Assembly (NCBI GenBank): GCA_937921525.1
Contig: CAKZUM010000473.1
Location: 1-7,303, forward strand
Reading direction: 5' to 3'
Source: an uncultured Saprospiraceae bacterium
GTDB lineage: Bacteria; Bacteroidota; Bacteroidia; Chitinophagales; Saprospiraceae
Length of the DNA: 7,303 bases
Positions within the stretch are counted from its first letter, which is position 1. The number at the start of each line of letters is the position of its first letter. Position numbers and translations under genes: made by a program. Shown piece by piece: positions 1-6,860 of this stretch. Under the pieces are notes generated by a model, which was not told the DNA's origin, ran no database searches, and saw nothing but the letters and a program-made list of their open reading frames with translations.

Positions 1-2
1 AA

Positions 3-53
3 GAAAAAATAACTGCGCCTTCTGGTTCAAATTATTTAATTCCTTTCCCTTAA
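3..53 (+). CDS. possible C-terminal end of an unknown protein (5' truncated)
   Basis: The third plus-strand frame is open from the window edge and ends in TAA at 51-53. It reads EKITAPSGSNYLIPFP, a composition that looks like a genuine protein tail, and its codons favour A or T in the third position. Seventeen codons, counting the stop, cannot prove a gene and no family can be named. Another plus-strand frame and one minus-strand frame are also open here, so chance is a real alternative. If real, this gene converges on fabF. Confidence 0.3.
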   Translation, partial: EKITAPSGSNYLIPFP

Positions 54-136
54 AAAAGTCCTTTGGTAAGGAAATAATCTTAGTTGTGGTAGGTGAAACA
101 CTTGTACATGATTAAGCTTCGATACGTTTTTACCAG

Positions 137-169
137 TACTACTAAAGATAGAATTGTTAATCAGTAGTA
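137..169. repeat. short inverted repeat in the fabF downstream region
   Basis: TACTACT (137-143) pairs with AGTAGTA (163-169), a 7-bp stem around a 19-base loop. There is no T-run directly after either arm, so a Rho-independent terminator is not supported. It lies between the end of fabF and the possible gene tail at the left edge. It may be chance in AT-rich sequence. Confidence 0.3.
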
Positions 170-190
170 GTTTGTAGGGTTTTCGCTAGC

Positions 191-222
191 TTAAGTATTC
201 AGTATAAAGTATGAATACTTAA
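191..222. repeat. AT-rich inverted repeat 30 bases past the fabF stop
   Basis: TTAAGTATTC (191-200) and GAATACTTAA (213-222) form a perfect 10-bp stem around a 12-base loop. It lies 29 bases beyond the fabF stop codon in the direction of fabF transcription, which suggests a 3'-end hairpin that stops RNA decay or helps termination. No U-tract follows on the fabF strand, so it is not a classical intrinsic terminator. The rest of 54-251 shows no gene that I can support. Confidence 0.45.
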
Positions 223-251
223 ACCATCCATTGCTGGATAATCTTTAAAAT

Positions 252-1499
252 CTACTTCGTATATCGCTTAAAAATAACAGATGCATTATGCCCTCCGAAA
301 CCAAAAGTATTACTTAATACCGCATTTACTTTTCTGGACTGCGCCTCGTTAAACGTTAAATTTAATTTATTATCAATATCTGGGTCGTCTGTAAAATGAT
401 TAATTGTAGGTGGTACAAAACTCTCCTGAATGGCCATTATTCCAGCTATTGCCTCTACCGCCCCTGCTGCACCTAATAAATGCCCCGTCATTGATTTTGT
501 GGAGCTAATATTCATTTGGTAAGCATGATCTCCAAAAACTTTCTGAATAGCCTTGGACTCTGCAACATCTCCTAGTTTAGTAGAGGTACCGTGAACATTT
601 ACGTAATTTATGTCTTCAGGATTCATTTTAGCATCAGCTAATGCTACTTTCATTACATTTCTTGCACCTAATCCTTCTGGATGAGGGGCGGTCATGTGAT
701 AAGCATCTGCTGTCATACCTCCTCCTGCTACTTCTGCATATATTTTGGCACCTCTCTTTTTAGCGTGCTCGTATTCTTCCAATATTAAAGCTCCGCCCCC
801 TTCTCCTAAGATAAATCCATCTCGATCTAAGTCAAAAGGACGAGAAGCTGTTTTAGGATCATCGTTTCGAGTAGAGAGGGCTTTCATTGCATTGAAACCA
901 CCCATACCTGTCATCGTGATGACTGCCTCGGAGCCACCGGCGATGATTATATCTGCTTTTCCGAGTCTAATATAATCAAAAGAATTGATAATAGAGTGAG
1001 AAGCAGAGGCGCAGGCAGATACTGTGGCGTAATTAATTCCTCTAAAACCATATTTTATGGAAATGAGCCCCGGTGTAATATCCGGAATCATTTTAGGAAT
1101 CATAAAAGGATTATATCGTGGTGTTCCAGAACCTCTTGCATGTTCTGTCACATTTTCTTCTAGAGTATTGAGCCCGCCAATTCCTGAACCCCAAATAACA
1201 CCAGCTCTATCTAAATCAATTTTCTCCAAATCCAAACCACTATCTTTGATCGCTTCTTCAGATATGATCATACCATATTGCGTAAAAAGATCCATTCTAC
1301 GCATTGCTCTTCTATCCAAGTGGTCTTCTACCTTAAAGTCCTTCAATTCGCAAGCAAAAGTGGTTTTAAAGTTGGTAGTGTCAAATTTAGTAATAGGACA
1401 CGCTCCACTAATACCATTCTTGAGTCCTTCTGTGTATTCTTTTAGATTATTACCAATAGGGGTGAGGGCACCGAGCCCAGTTACTACAACTCGCTTCAT
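252..1499 (-). CDS. fabF: beta-ketoacyl-[acyl-carrier-protein] synthase II (FabF)
   Basis: FabF condenses malonyl-ACP with a growing acyl-ACP in the cytoplasmic type II fatty acid synthesis pathway, releasing CO2 and extending the chain by two carbons. The 415-residue length is normal. The thiolase-fold catalytic set is complete: nucleophile C163 in SACASAS, H303 in NVHGTST, K335 and H340 in STKSMTGH, the same numbers as in E. coli FabF from memory. The glycine-rich gate loop FGFGGHN is at 399-405, with F401 as the likely gatekeeper. The Cys-His-His triad separates it from FabH (Cys-His-Asn). The start MKRVVVTGLG is the usual N-terminus. No Shine-Dalgarno sequence is visible upstream, as is common in Bacteroidota. 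acpP, which encodes its substrate carrier, lies upstream on the same strand, but 267 bases away, so fabF may have a promoter of its own. Confidence 0.97.
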   Translation of the reverse strand: MKRVVVTGLGALTPIGNNLKEYTEGLKNGISGACPITKFDTTNFKTTFACELKDFKVEDHLDRRAMRRMDLFTQYGMIISEEAIKDSGLDLEKIDLDRAGVIWGSGIGGLNTLEENVTEHARGSGTPRYNPFMIPKMIPDITPGLISIKYGFRGINYATVSACASASHSIINSFDYIRLGKADIIIAGGSEAVITMTGMGGFNAMKALSTRNDDPKTASRPFDLDRDGFILGEGGGALILEEYEHAKKRGAKIYAEVAGGGMTADAYHMTAPHPEGLGARNVMKVALADAKMNPEDINYVNVHGTSTKLGDVAESKAIQKVFGDHAYQMNISSTKSMTGHLLGAAGAVEAIAGIMAIQESFVPPTINHFTDDPDIDNKLNLTFNEAQSRKVNAVLSNTFGFGGHNASVIFKRYTK

Positions 1500-1566
1500 T
1501 GATTAGGAGAGTATAGGATGTAAAAAAACGATTAAATAAGAACCGTTTTCATTACAAAGATGTATA

Positions 1567-1632
1567 AACTTGAAAGACAGGTGTCTTTTAATGTTAATAT
1601 TTTATCAAGTAAAGTCTATGAACTTGAAAGAC
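1567..1632. repeat. direct repeat pair in the acpP-fabF gap
   Basis: AACTTGAAAGAC occurs at 1567-1578 and again at 1621-1632, 54 bases apart. Including the six bases before each copy, 16 of 18 positions agree (TGTATA versus TCTATG before the shared 12-mer). The first copy is also half of a small hairpin, AAAGAC (1573-1578), AGGT, GTCTTT (1583-1588). The pair lies in the presumed leader between acpP and fabF and could be a regulator binding site or the trace of a small duplication. No protein can be assigned to it. Confidence 0.5.
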
Positions 1633-1646
1633 CGCAAAATTCTACT

Positions 1647-1672
1647 TTGACAAGTTACGATTTATTTGTCAA
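1647..1672. promoter_or_regulatory. dyad TTGACAA-N12-TTGTCAA, possible operator before fabF
   Basis: TTGACAA (1647-1653) and TTGTCAA (1666-1672) are perfect 7-bp inverted half-sites spaced by 12 bases. It overlaps the only weak promoter candidate for fabF, so it could be an operator controlling fabF separately from acpP. A dimeric regulator is an inference; nothing in the window encodes one. Confidence 0.35.
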
Positions 1673-1680
1673 CAAACAAA
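1650..1680 (-). promoter_or_regulatory. weak candidate promoter for fabF
   Basis: On the minus strand, TTTG (plus-strand CAAA, 1677-1680) stands 19 bases before TAACTTGT (1650-1657). This compares with the Bacteroidota pattern TTTG, about 20 bases, TAnnTTTG; the second box has two mismatches. The fabF start would be about 145 bases downstream. The long gap after acpP makes a second promoter plausible, but the match is poor and read-through from acpP is equally possible. Confidence 0.2.
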
Positions 1681-1766
1681 ATCATTCGTTTGCTGGCAAC
1701 AAGCTGTAACAATGTTAAATATAGAAATTTGCGGCCTCGTTTAAAATGAAGAATATAGGATAAAGA

Positions 1767-2003
1767 TTATCCTACAGCACCTTCTATATAAGAAACTGCA
1801 TCTCCAACAGTAGCAATTGCTTCTGCTTTTTCATCAGGAATGGAAATATCAAATTCCTTTTCTAATTCCATTATTAATTCAACAGTATCCAAAGAATCCG
1901 CGCCTAAATCATTGGTGAAGCTTGCCTCACTTGAAATTTCTGATTCATCAACGCCTAATTTGTCAACAATGATTTTTGTGACTCTGTCTGAAATATTTGC
2001 CAT
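1767..2003 (-). CDS. acpP: acyl carrier protein (AcpP)
   Basis: This is the small acidic cytoplasmic carrier that holds growing acyl chains as thioesters for fatty acid and lipid synthesis. It has 78 residues, the usual length. The phosphopantetheine attachment motif GADSLDTVEL is intact, with the modified serine at S37 (S36 if Met1 is removed). The four-helix pattern is visible, including the acidic helix II (39-51) that docks partner enzymes such as FabF. The N-terminus MANISDRVTKIIVDKLG is a standard start, and the leader just upstream is A/T-rich without a Shine-Dalgarno sequence. A good promoter lies about 30 bases upstream and faces this gene. It is the first gene of a leftward acpP-fabF unit and is divergent from pyk. 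There is no sign that it belongs to a polyketide or specialised cluster. Confidence 0.97.
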   Translation of the reverse strand: MANISDRVTKIIVDKLGVDESEISSEASFTNDLGADSLDTVELIMELEKEFDISIPDEKAEAIATVGDAVSYIEGAVG

Positions 2004-2034
2004 TTTTATTCAATTTTTTTTACAAAATGCAGTG

Positions 2035-2084
2035 CAAAGTAAACCATTCATTGTAGCATAACCAAAGGTTTTATCTTTTTTTTT
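2035..2084 (-). promoter_or_regulatory. candidate Bacteroidota-type promoter for acpP
   Basis: Read on the minus strand, TTTG (plus 2063-2066) is followed after exactly 20 bases by TTACTTTG (plus 2035-2042), one mismatch from TAnnTTTG. An A9 tract (plus-strand T-run 2076-2084) lies just upstream of the TTTG box, where an UP element would sit. The expected transcription start near 2028 leaves a leader of about 25 bases before the acpP ATG. The boxes are read directly; the promoter role is inferred from the phylum's consensus. Confidence 0.55.
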
Positions 2085-2214
2085 GCCCCTGCAAAGCGTA
2101 ATAGGTTAATTGATAAGGATTTATAAATGAAAATGCCTGTAACTTTAGTATAGTTTTAACAATTGCGATAGTCTTGATTTTCTCTATTGAGACTACTTTC
2201 CTTCTGTTTTAACG

Positions 2215-2245
2215 TTGCTTAATATAAACCAATCAGCTACCTTTA
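2215..2245 (+). promoter_or_regulatory. candidate Bacteroidota-type promoter for pyk
   Basis: GTTG (TTG at 2215-2217) is followed after 20 bases by TACCTTTA (2238-2245), one mismatch from TAnnTTTG. The spacing equals that of the acpP promoter candidate on the other strand. The predicted start near 2252 gives a leader of about 30 bases before the pyk ATG. No Shine-Dalgarno sequence is seen in that leader. The rest of the divergent region (2085-2214) shows no gene and no other clear signal. Confidence 0.4.
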
Positions 2246-2257
2246 CAAATTAATTAT

Positions 2258-2270
2258 TGTAAATTTTACA
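2258..2270. promoter_or_regulatory. 13-bp palindrome in the pyk leader
   Basis: TGTAAA-T-TTTACA is a perfect 6-bp dyad around a single central base, ending 11 bases before the pyk ATG and just after the predicted transcription start. A one-base loop cannot fold as an RNA hairpin, so if functional it would act as a DNA site for a dimeric regulator. AT-rich sequence yields such palindromes by chance fairly easily. Confidence 0.25.
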
Positions 2271-2281
2271 CTTACTATCAA

Positions 2282-3715
2282 ATGGATATTGTAAATCATC
2301 AAAATACTAAAATTGTTGCTACTGTTGGACCAGCATGTAGTGACTATGATAAGTTGTTGGATTTAGTGAAAGCTGGAGTGGACATCTTTAGGTTGAATTT
2401 TTCACATGGAACTCATAGTGACCATCAAAAGGTAATAGAGCATGTTACGGCAATCAACAAAAAACATCATCTGCATATTGGCATTCTAGCAGATTTGCAA
2501 GGGCCTAAATTGAGGGTAGGTAAAATTGAGAATAATGCGCTCCCTATTGAGAAAGGAGATATTTTAACTTTTGTAAATGAGGAATGTATAGGCAATAAGG
2601 AAAGAATTTACATGAGTTATGAGAAATTCGCTCAAGATGTAAAAGTGGGAGAGAAGGTATTAGTAGATGATGGCAAACTAGTTTTTGAAGTAGATTATAC
2701 GAATGGCATTGATACCGTTCGATTAAAAGCTTTATTTGGCGGGGTATTGTCCTCTAATAAAGGGGTTAATCTACCAAATACTAAAATATCATTGCCCTCG
2801 CTAACGGAAAAGGATGTCAAAGACTTGGACTTTATGCTAACGCAACCAGTTAACTGGATTGCCTTATCCTTCGTTCGATCTGGTAAAGACATGAAGGATT
2901 TGCGAAGACGTATAGAAGCTAAGGGGCATCCTGCGAAGACTATCGCTAAAATAGAGAAGCCGGAAGCCATTGAAAAAATTGATAAGATCATCAAGGAATC
3001 TAACGGAATAATGGTGGCACGTGGAGATTTGGGTATTGAAGTACCTATGGAACAACTGCCTACGCTCCAAAAAATGATTATTAATAAGTGCATCCAAAGA
3101 GCTAGACCCTGTATTGTGGCTACTCAAATGATGGATAGTATGATTACCAATCCATCCCCGACTAGAGCAGAAATTACGGATGTGGCGAATGCGGTGTTGG
3201 ATGGTACAGATGCAGTCATGTTGAGTGGTGAAACTTCTGTTGGTAATCACCCAACTTTAGTCGTGGAAGCGATGAATAAGATTATTGAGGAGACAGAAAA
3301 ACACTACTCTATGGAAGGCAGAAGACCAAAGCCTGCCAAAAAGTCAAGAACCTACTATTCTGATACGATTTGTTTGAGTGCGGCGAAAGTGGCATCAGAT
3401 GTGTCTGCTAAAGCTATCTTAGGAATGACCACTTCTGGATATACCGCTTTTAAAGTGTCTAGTTTTAGACCAGATAGCAAAATATTCATTTTCTCTGATA
3501 AATTGTCTATGTTAAACACCCTCAATTTGGTCTGGGGCGTGAAGTGTTTTTACTACGATAAGTTTACAACAACTGATGAAACCATCGAAGATGTAGTCAA
3601 TATCCTAAAAGAAAGTAAATGGGTGGAAGAAGGAGATATGGTGGTCAATTTGGCAAGTATGCCGATCACTAAACGCTATAGAACTAATATGTTTAAATTG
3701 ACTTTGGTGGACTAA
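2282..3715 (+). CDS. pyk: pyruvate kinase
   Basis: This enzyme transfers phosphate from phosphoenolpyruvate to ADP in the last step of glycolysis, giving ATP and pyruvate in the cytoplasm. The 477 residues match bacterial enzymes. The catalytic barrel starts with KIVATVGPAC, followed by FRLNFSHG (R37, N39, S41, H42), which binds nucleotide and the monovalent cation. The B domain lies roughly at 74-170. The signature AKIEKPEA has catalytic K223 and metal ligand E225; ARGDLG contributes metal ligand D249; VATQM contains T281, equivalent to the proton-relay threonine. The C-terminal domain (about 355-477) has the loop TTSGYT (383-388), which resembles the sugar-phosphate effector loop of FBP-regulated enzymes, though the effector cannot be assigned. 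It is transcribed alone, divergent from acpP, and ends at a strong hairpin. No key residue is missing. Confidence 0.97.
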   Translation: MDIVNHQNTKIVATVGPACSDYDKLLDLVKAGVDIFRLNFSHGTHSDHQKVIEHVTAINKKHHLHIGILADLQGPKLRVGKIENNALPIEKGDILTFVNEECIGNKERIYMSYEKFAQDVKVGEKVLVDDGKLVFEVDYTNGIDTVRLKALFGGVLSSNKGVNLPNTKISLPSLTEKDVKDLDFMLTQPVNWIALSFVRSGKDMKDLRRRIEAKGHPAKTIAKIEKPEAIEKIDKIIKESNGIMVARGDLGIEVPMEQLPTLQKMIINKCIQRARPCIVATQMMDSMITNPSPTRAEITDVANAVLDGTDAVMLSGETSVGNHPTLVVEAMNKIIEETEKHYSMEGRRPKPAKKSRTYYSDTICLSAAKVASDVSAKAILGMTTSGYTAFKVSSFRPDSKIFIFSDKLSMLNTLNLVWGVKCFYYDKFTTTDETIEDVVNILKESKWVEEGDMVVNLASMPITKRYRTNMFKLTLVD

Positions 3716-3732
3716 GCGAATACTAGATTCAA

Positions 3733-3798
3733 TTTTTACCACATAGGTACATAGGTCACATAGCATACTATGTGACCTATGTACCTATGTGGTAAAAA
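3733..3798. terminator. 31-bp perfect hairpin, likely bidirectional terminator between pyk and the convergent GH3/serine hydrolase gene
   Basis: Arms 3733-3763 and 3768-3798 are perfectly complementary over 31 bp around the loop CATA (3764-3767). The outer end is T5 on the left and A5 on the right, so each strand ends its stem with a U-run, as expected for termination in both directions. It starts 17 bases after the pyk stop and ends 18 bases before the end of the convergent gene. The arms are built from the octamer ACATAGGT in tandem (3741-3748, 3749-3756) plus a partial copy ACATAG (3758-3763). This is longer than an ordinary terminator and may be a member of a dispersed repeat family. Confidence 0.8.
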
Positions 3799-3816
3799 AC
3801 AAGCCTAATTTGTAAA

Positions 3817-6663
3817 TTATTCAGCCCCACTTAAGTTAACCATCAGCACCTCGTCCTGAGTTCGCGTCTGAATAGCATCATAAATGGCTTCATGTATTTT
3901 TTTCCTTATGCCTAAACGCATTAACCTGCTGTTTTTAGGATCTGGATAAATTCTATTGGCTAAGAAAATATAAACTAATTCTTCATCTGGATCTACCCAC
4001 ACACAAGTACCTGAAAAACCAGCATGGCCATAGGTACTAGGAGAAGCAACAGGAGCAATAGTAAAGTTTTTTCCAGGCTTATCAAATCCTAATCCTCTAT
4101 GATTGCCGTGGCCTGCACTTGTAAATAAATCAATTGTCTCTGGATTTAGATATTGCTTTCCACCATAAGTTCCTCCATTTAACAACATTTGAAAAAGAAT
4201 TGCTAAGTCCTCTGCATTGGAAAATAAGCCTGCATTACCAGCGACGCCTCCATGTAGTGCAGCAGTCTCGTCATGCACGTATCCTCGTAATTCACTTTTT
4301 CTCCAACGATCATTTTCTTGTGTCGGTGCGATCATTGTTTCTGGTATCCTAGTCAATGGATTGAAAAGGCAGTACCTCAAACCTAATGGATCATAAAAGG
4401 TTTTCTTGACGTATTCATTTAGGGCACTACCTGTCTTTTCTTCTACCAATTTTTGAAGGATATAAAAATTCACATCTCCGTAGTAAAAAGATCGGTATTT
4501 ATATTTATTCGGTCTGTCCAGTTGATTTACTTTTTTCCATATATCGCCTGTTGTCGTAGGCTTCATATAAAAACCTTTAGATACCGCCTGAGAGTAAGTA
4601 GTATTTTTCTCATTACAATAATAGCCAGAGCAACTAGTATCTTCTTTGGTCGAGATGTATTTACCTATTGGCATATTCCTTTGTAAACCAGACTGATGAA
4701 TCAATAGATTAGCTACTGGAATATTCCTAATGGTAGAGTACTTAGGTAGAGTCATTTGCTTACCTATGGTGGCCGTTGTACTGAGTATTCCTTGCTCCTT
4801 CAATTTCATAACTGCAAGCGTAGTAGCGGCTACTTTTGTTACAGATGCGATATCATATAAGTCAGACCGTTCTACTGTTTGTTGTCTCTTATAGGTATGA
4901 TGCCCAAAACTTTTTGAATAGATAATCTTTCCTTCTTTTGCTACCAATACTTGACAGCCAGGCATAGCTTTATTATCCATACCGTATTGAACAATCTCGT
5001 CAATTTTGTATAGGGCATTTGGATCAATACCTACTTCTTCGGGGTTGACTCTAAGTAGTCTACTGATAGTTGTTTTTCCTTGATGCCCTCTGGGGAGTTC
5101 TTTAGAGATGGCAAGCGGTAAGGTTCCTTCCACTTTGTTACTACCAAAGAGTACTTGTGCAGCTATCTTCTCCGTTATTTTATTTCTATCAAATAATTGA
5201 ACAACAGGAATAGTAGGATCGAATAACTGCAAATTCATAGGATTGCCAAAGTTAACTATGGCTACCTCATTATATTTATTTAGGGTATCTATTGATTGTA
5301 AAAAAGCAGTATGCTGATCTGCTGATAAATCAACATGGTCTAAGGCAATAATAAATAGAGAAGATTGGCTATTAAAATCCAAGGAATCTATTTCATTTGC
5401 CTTGCTTGGCTGGTGTAATTTATAACTACAATTCGCATAATCAAAAATCGTTCGTTGAAATATTTTTAACTTTTCTTGCCCTACATGTATGACCCGTCTC
5501 ATTTTACCATAAGAGGCATCTAGTGGAATGATGCCATTAGGATCATTGCCAAATATGACAGATTGCTCAAAAAGTTCCGTTAAATTCTCATTAGAGATTT
5601 TTCTGATACTTCTTTCTACCTTATTATAAGTTAGTTTTTCGGATGCGGTTGTATGGAGGTTATGATTCGCTTTAGCAACTAATAAGCGTTTTACCTGCTG
5701 GTCTATTTCCTTAATATCAATTTGTCCTTTATTAATTAAGCTTTTTAATTGTTTGACAGAAGAGGAAATATCTTGTTCGTTAATAATATAAACATCTGAA
5801 CCTGCATAGATTAAATCTATCAACGAAACTTGTTGAGTCACTTCCCCTATTATTAAGCCATCAAAGTTATATTTTTCTTGAAGATGGTTTTTAAAAAAAT
5901 TAGGCAATTTCACTTCATTCTTGTTTGCTTGAAAATTAGCAGCTTCTATGTAGACACCAGTTAGACCAGCTTCCATGAACGCTTTATAAGCAAAAGTATA
6001 TTCCTTTTTATTCGTAGTAGGATGGTTAGGATTAGGTAAGCTAAATCCTCTTAATACGGATAAGATCTGTCGCTTTTCTAATTGTGCAATTTGATCGTTT
6101 GTTCTATTGAAAACGGTGCTAAATTCTTGTTCATTAGCTAAACTAGAGTATACCTTTTCTCCTTTGTGGTGTATCGTAATATTTGGAGCTAGACTGCAAT
6201 TGATGTCTAGTGTTTTTTGATCTTCTAAAAGTGTCCTAAATAAGGAAGCTTTTAAAAGTTCATCATCAATACTGCTCATGCCAGCAGGGGAAGGTAGATT
6301 TTCAAGATCAGTCAACTGATTGTTGATAGAAACACATTGATTGGATAAATTTAGTAAAGGAAGAGGGCTATTTTTTTGTACAGCGTTTTTTCCAGTAACA
6401 TATTTATACAGAGAAGTTCCTTCAATTAGTAGTCCACCAGGTTGAATAGCTTTAGTTATACTGTCCAACCTTTGGGCATCACTTACATTAGTTTTTAGAA
6501 TAAAAAGCTGCCCCAACTTCACATCAATTGACATGGTTGTTAATACACTATCCGCCCACGAGTTAGGGGTAGATATAGGTGTATTTGTGGATTGCCCCGT
6601 AATAGAGGAATACAGGCAGAGACTGACTAAAATACTCAAGTACCTTGGATAAGTTGTTGTCAT
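3817..6663 (-). CDS. exported GH3-like / class C beta-lactamase-like serine hydrolase fusion, GH3 half probably inactive
   Basis: This 948-residue protein starts with a signal peptide (hydrophobic 9-22, probable cleavage near 24; no lipobox), so it acts in the periplasm or outside. Residues about 37-333 follow the GH3 TIM-barrel pattern (KLGQLFIL 49-56, GGLLI 76-80, FDGLIIGE 267-274, AGSDVYII 287-294). Residues about 345-525 resemble the GH3 C-terminal sandwich. Residues about 543-930 are a PF00144 serine hydrolase with SVTK (S607, K610), the tyrosine motif YGD (Y728) and HAG (880-882) replacing KTG. The nearest logical relatives are NagZ-AmiE-like fusions, in which NagZ removes GlcNAc and AmiE removes the peptide from muropeptides; this assignment is inference. 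The GH3 half lacks the expected K-H motif (RGF, 205-207) and has E274 where the nucleophile Asp is expected. The gene is single, with about 640 gene-free bases upstream. The start is supported by the signal peptide. Confidence 0.85.
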   Translation of the reverse strand: MTTTYPRYLSILVSLCLYSSITGQSTNTPISTPNSWADSVLTTMSIDVKLGQLFILKTNVSDAQRLDSITKAIQPGGLLIEGTSLYKYVTGKNAVQKNSPLPLLNLSNQCVSINNQLTDLENLPSPAGMSSIDDELLKASLFRTLLEDQKTLDINCSLAPNITIHHKGEKVYSSLANEQEFSTVFNRTNDQIAQLEKRQILSVLRGFSLPNPNHPTTNKKEYTFAYKAFMEAGLTGVYIEAANFQANKNEVKLPNFFKNHLQEKYNFDGLIIGEVTQQVSLIDLIYAGSDVYIINEQDISSSVKQLKSLINKGQIDIKEIDQQVKRLLVAKANHNLHTTASEKLTYNKVERSIRKISNENLTELFEQSVIFGNDPNGIIPLDASYGKMRRVIHVGQEKLKIFQRTIFDYANCSYKLHQPSKANEIDSLDFNSQSSLFIIALDHVDLSADQHTAFLQSIDTLNKYNEVAIVNFGNPMNLQLFDPTIPVVQLFDRNKITEKIAAQVLFGSNKVEGTLPLAISKELPRGHQGKTTISRLLRVNPEEVGIDPNALYKIDEIVQYGMDNKAMPGCQVLVAKEGKIIYSKSFGHHTYKRQQTVERSDLYDIASVTKVAATTLAVMKLKEQGILSTTATIGKQMTLPKYSTIRNIPVANLLIHQSGLQRNMPIGKYISTKEDTSCSGYYCNEKNTTYSQAVSKGFYMKPTTTGDIWKKVNQLDRPNKYKYRSFYYGDVNFYILQKLVEEKTGSALNEYVKKTFYDPLGLRYCLFNPLTRIPETMIAPTQENDRWRKSELRGYVHDETAALHGGVAGNAGLFSNAEDLAILFQMLLNGGTYGGKQYLNPETIDLFTSAGHGNHRGLGFDKPGKNFTIAPVASPSTYGHAGFSGTCVWVDPDEELVYIFLANRIYPDPKNSRLMRLGIRKKIHEAIYDAIQTRTQDEVLMVNLSGAE

Positions 6664-6695
6664 GAGATTAATTTGTTCCTATTTACTAAATGTGT

Positions 6696-6717
6696 GAGTC
6701 AGGCATAGGATTGACTC
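6696..6717. promoter_or_regulatory. dyad GAGTCA-N10-TGACTC, possible operator of the fusion gene
   Basis: GAGTCA (6696-6701) and TGACTC (6712-6717) are perfect inverted 6-base half-sites. The dyad begins 33 bases upstream of the fusion gene's ATG, a normal place for an operator or leader structure. The half-sites are one helical turn and a half apart, which suits a dimeric DNA-binding protein. No regulator gene is in the window, and 6-base arms could occur by chance. Confidence 0.3.
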
Positions 6718-6860
6718 TATATTACATTGTTATATGTTCTTACTTTCTAGTGAATTTCTCTTACTTGTAAGTTTTCTCGTCAGATAAAAATGTAAGGGGT
6801 GGAAGACAAATAAACGTTTGTAATGACTAAAAATATCCACTTAAAATGCGGATTTTCTTC

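Noticed and set aside
61..120. Minus-strand open frame from about 111 to the left edge, considered as the start of rnc
   Set aside because: It has no ATG or GTG in frame, only a TTG near position 28, and the translated residues do not resemble the RNase III N-terminus.
1057..1506. 149-codon plus-strand frame opposite fabF
   Set aside because: It is a shadow of fabF, whose catalytic residues are all in the minus-strand frame; the plus-strand translation shows no recognisable domain.
2695..3250. Two overlapping minus-strand frames inside pyk (132 and 128 codons)
   Set aside because: They lie fully within a complete pyruvate kinase gene and read as low-plausibility sequence without motifs.
3800..6663. 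Possibility that the large gene is two genes joined by a sequencing or frameshift artefact
   Set aside because: The frame is continuous through a GH3-like barrel, a GH3 C-terminal-like domain and the serine hydrolase, and this domain order is known as a natural fusion in Bacteroidota.
6807..6814. Minus-strand TTTATTTG as a promoter box for the large fusion gene
   Set aside because: It is one mismatch from TAnnTTTG, but there is no TTTG or TTG box at the right distance, and it lies about 145 bases from the start codon.
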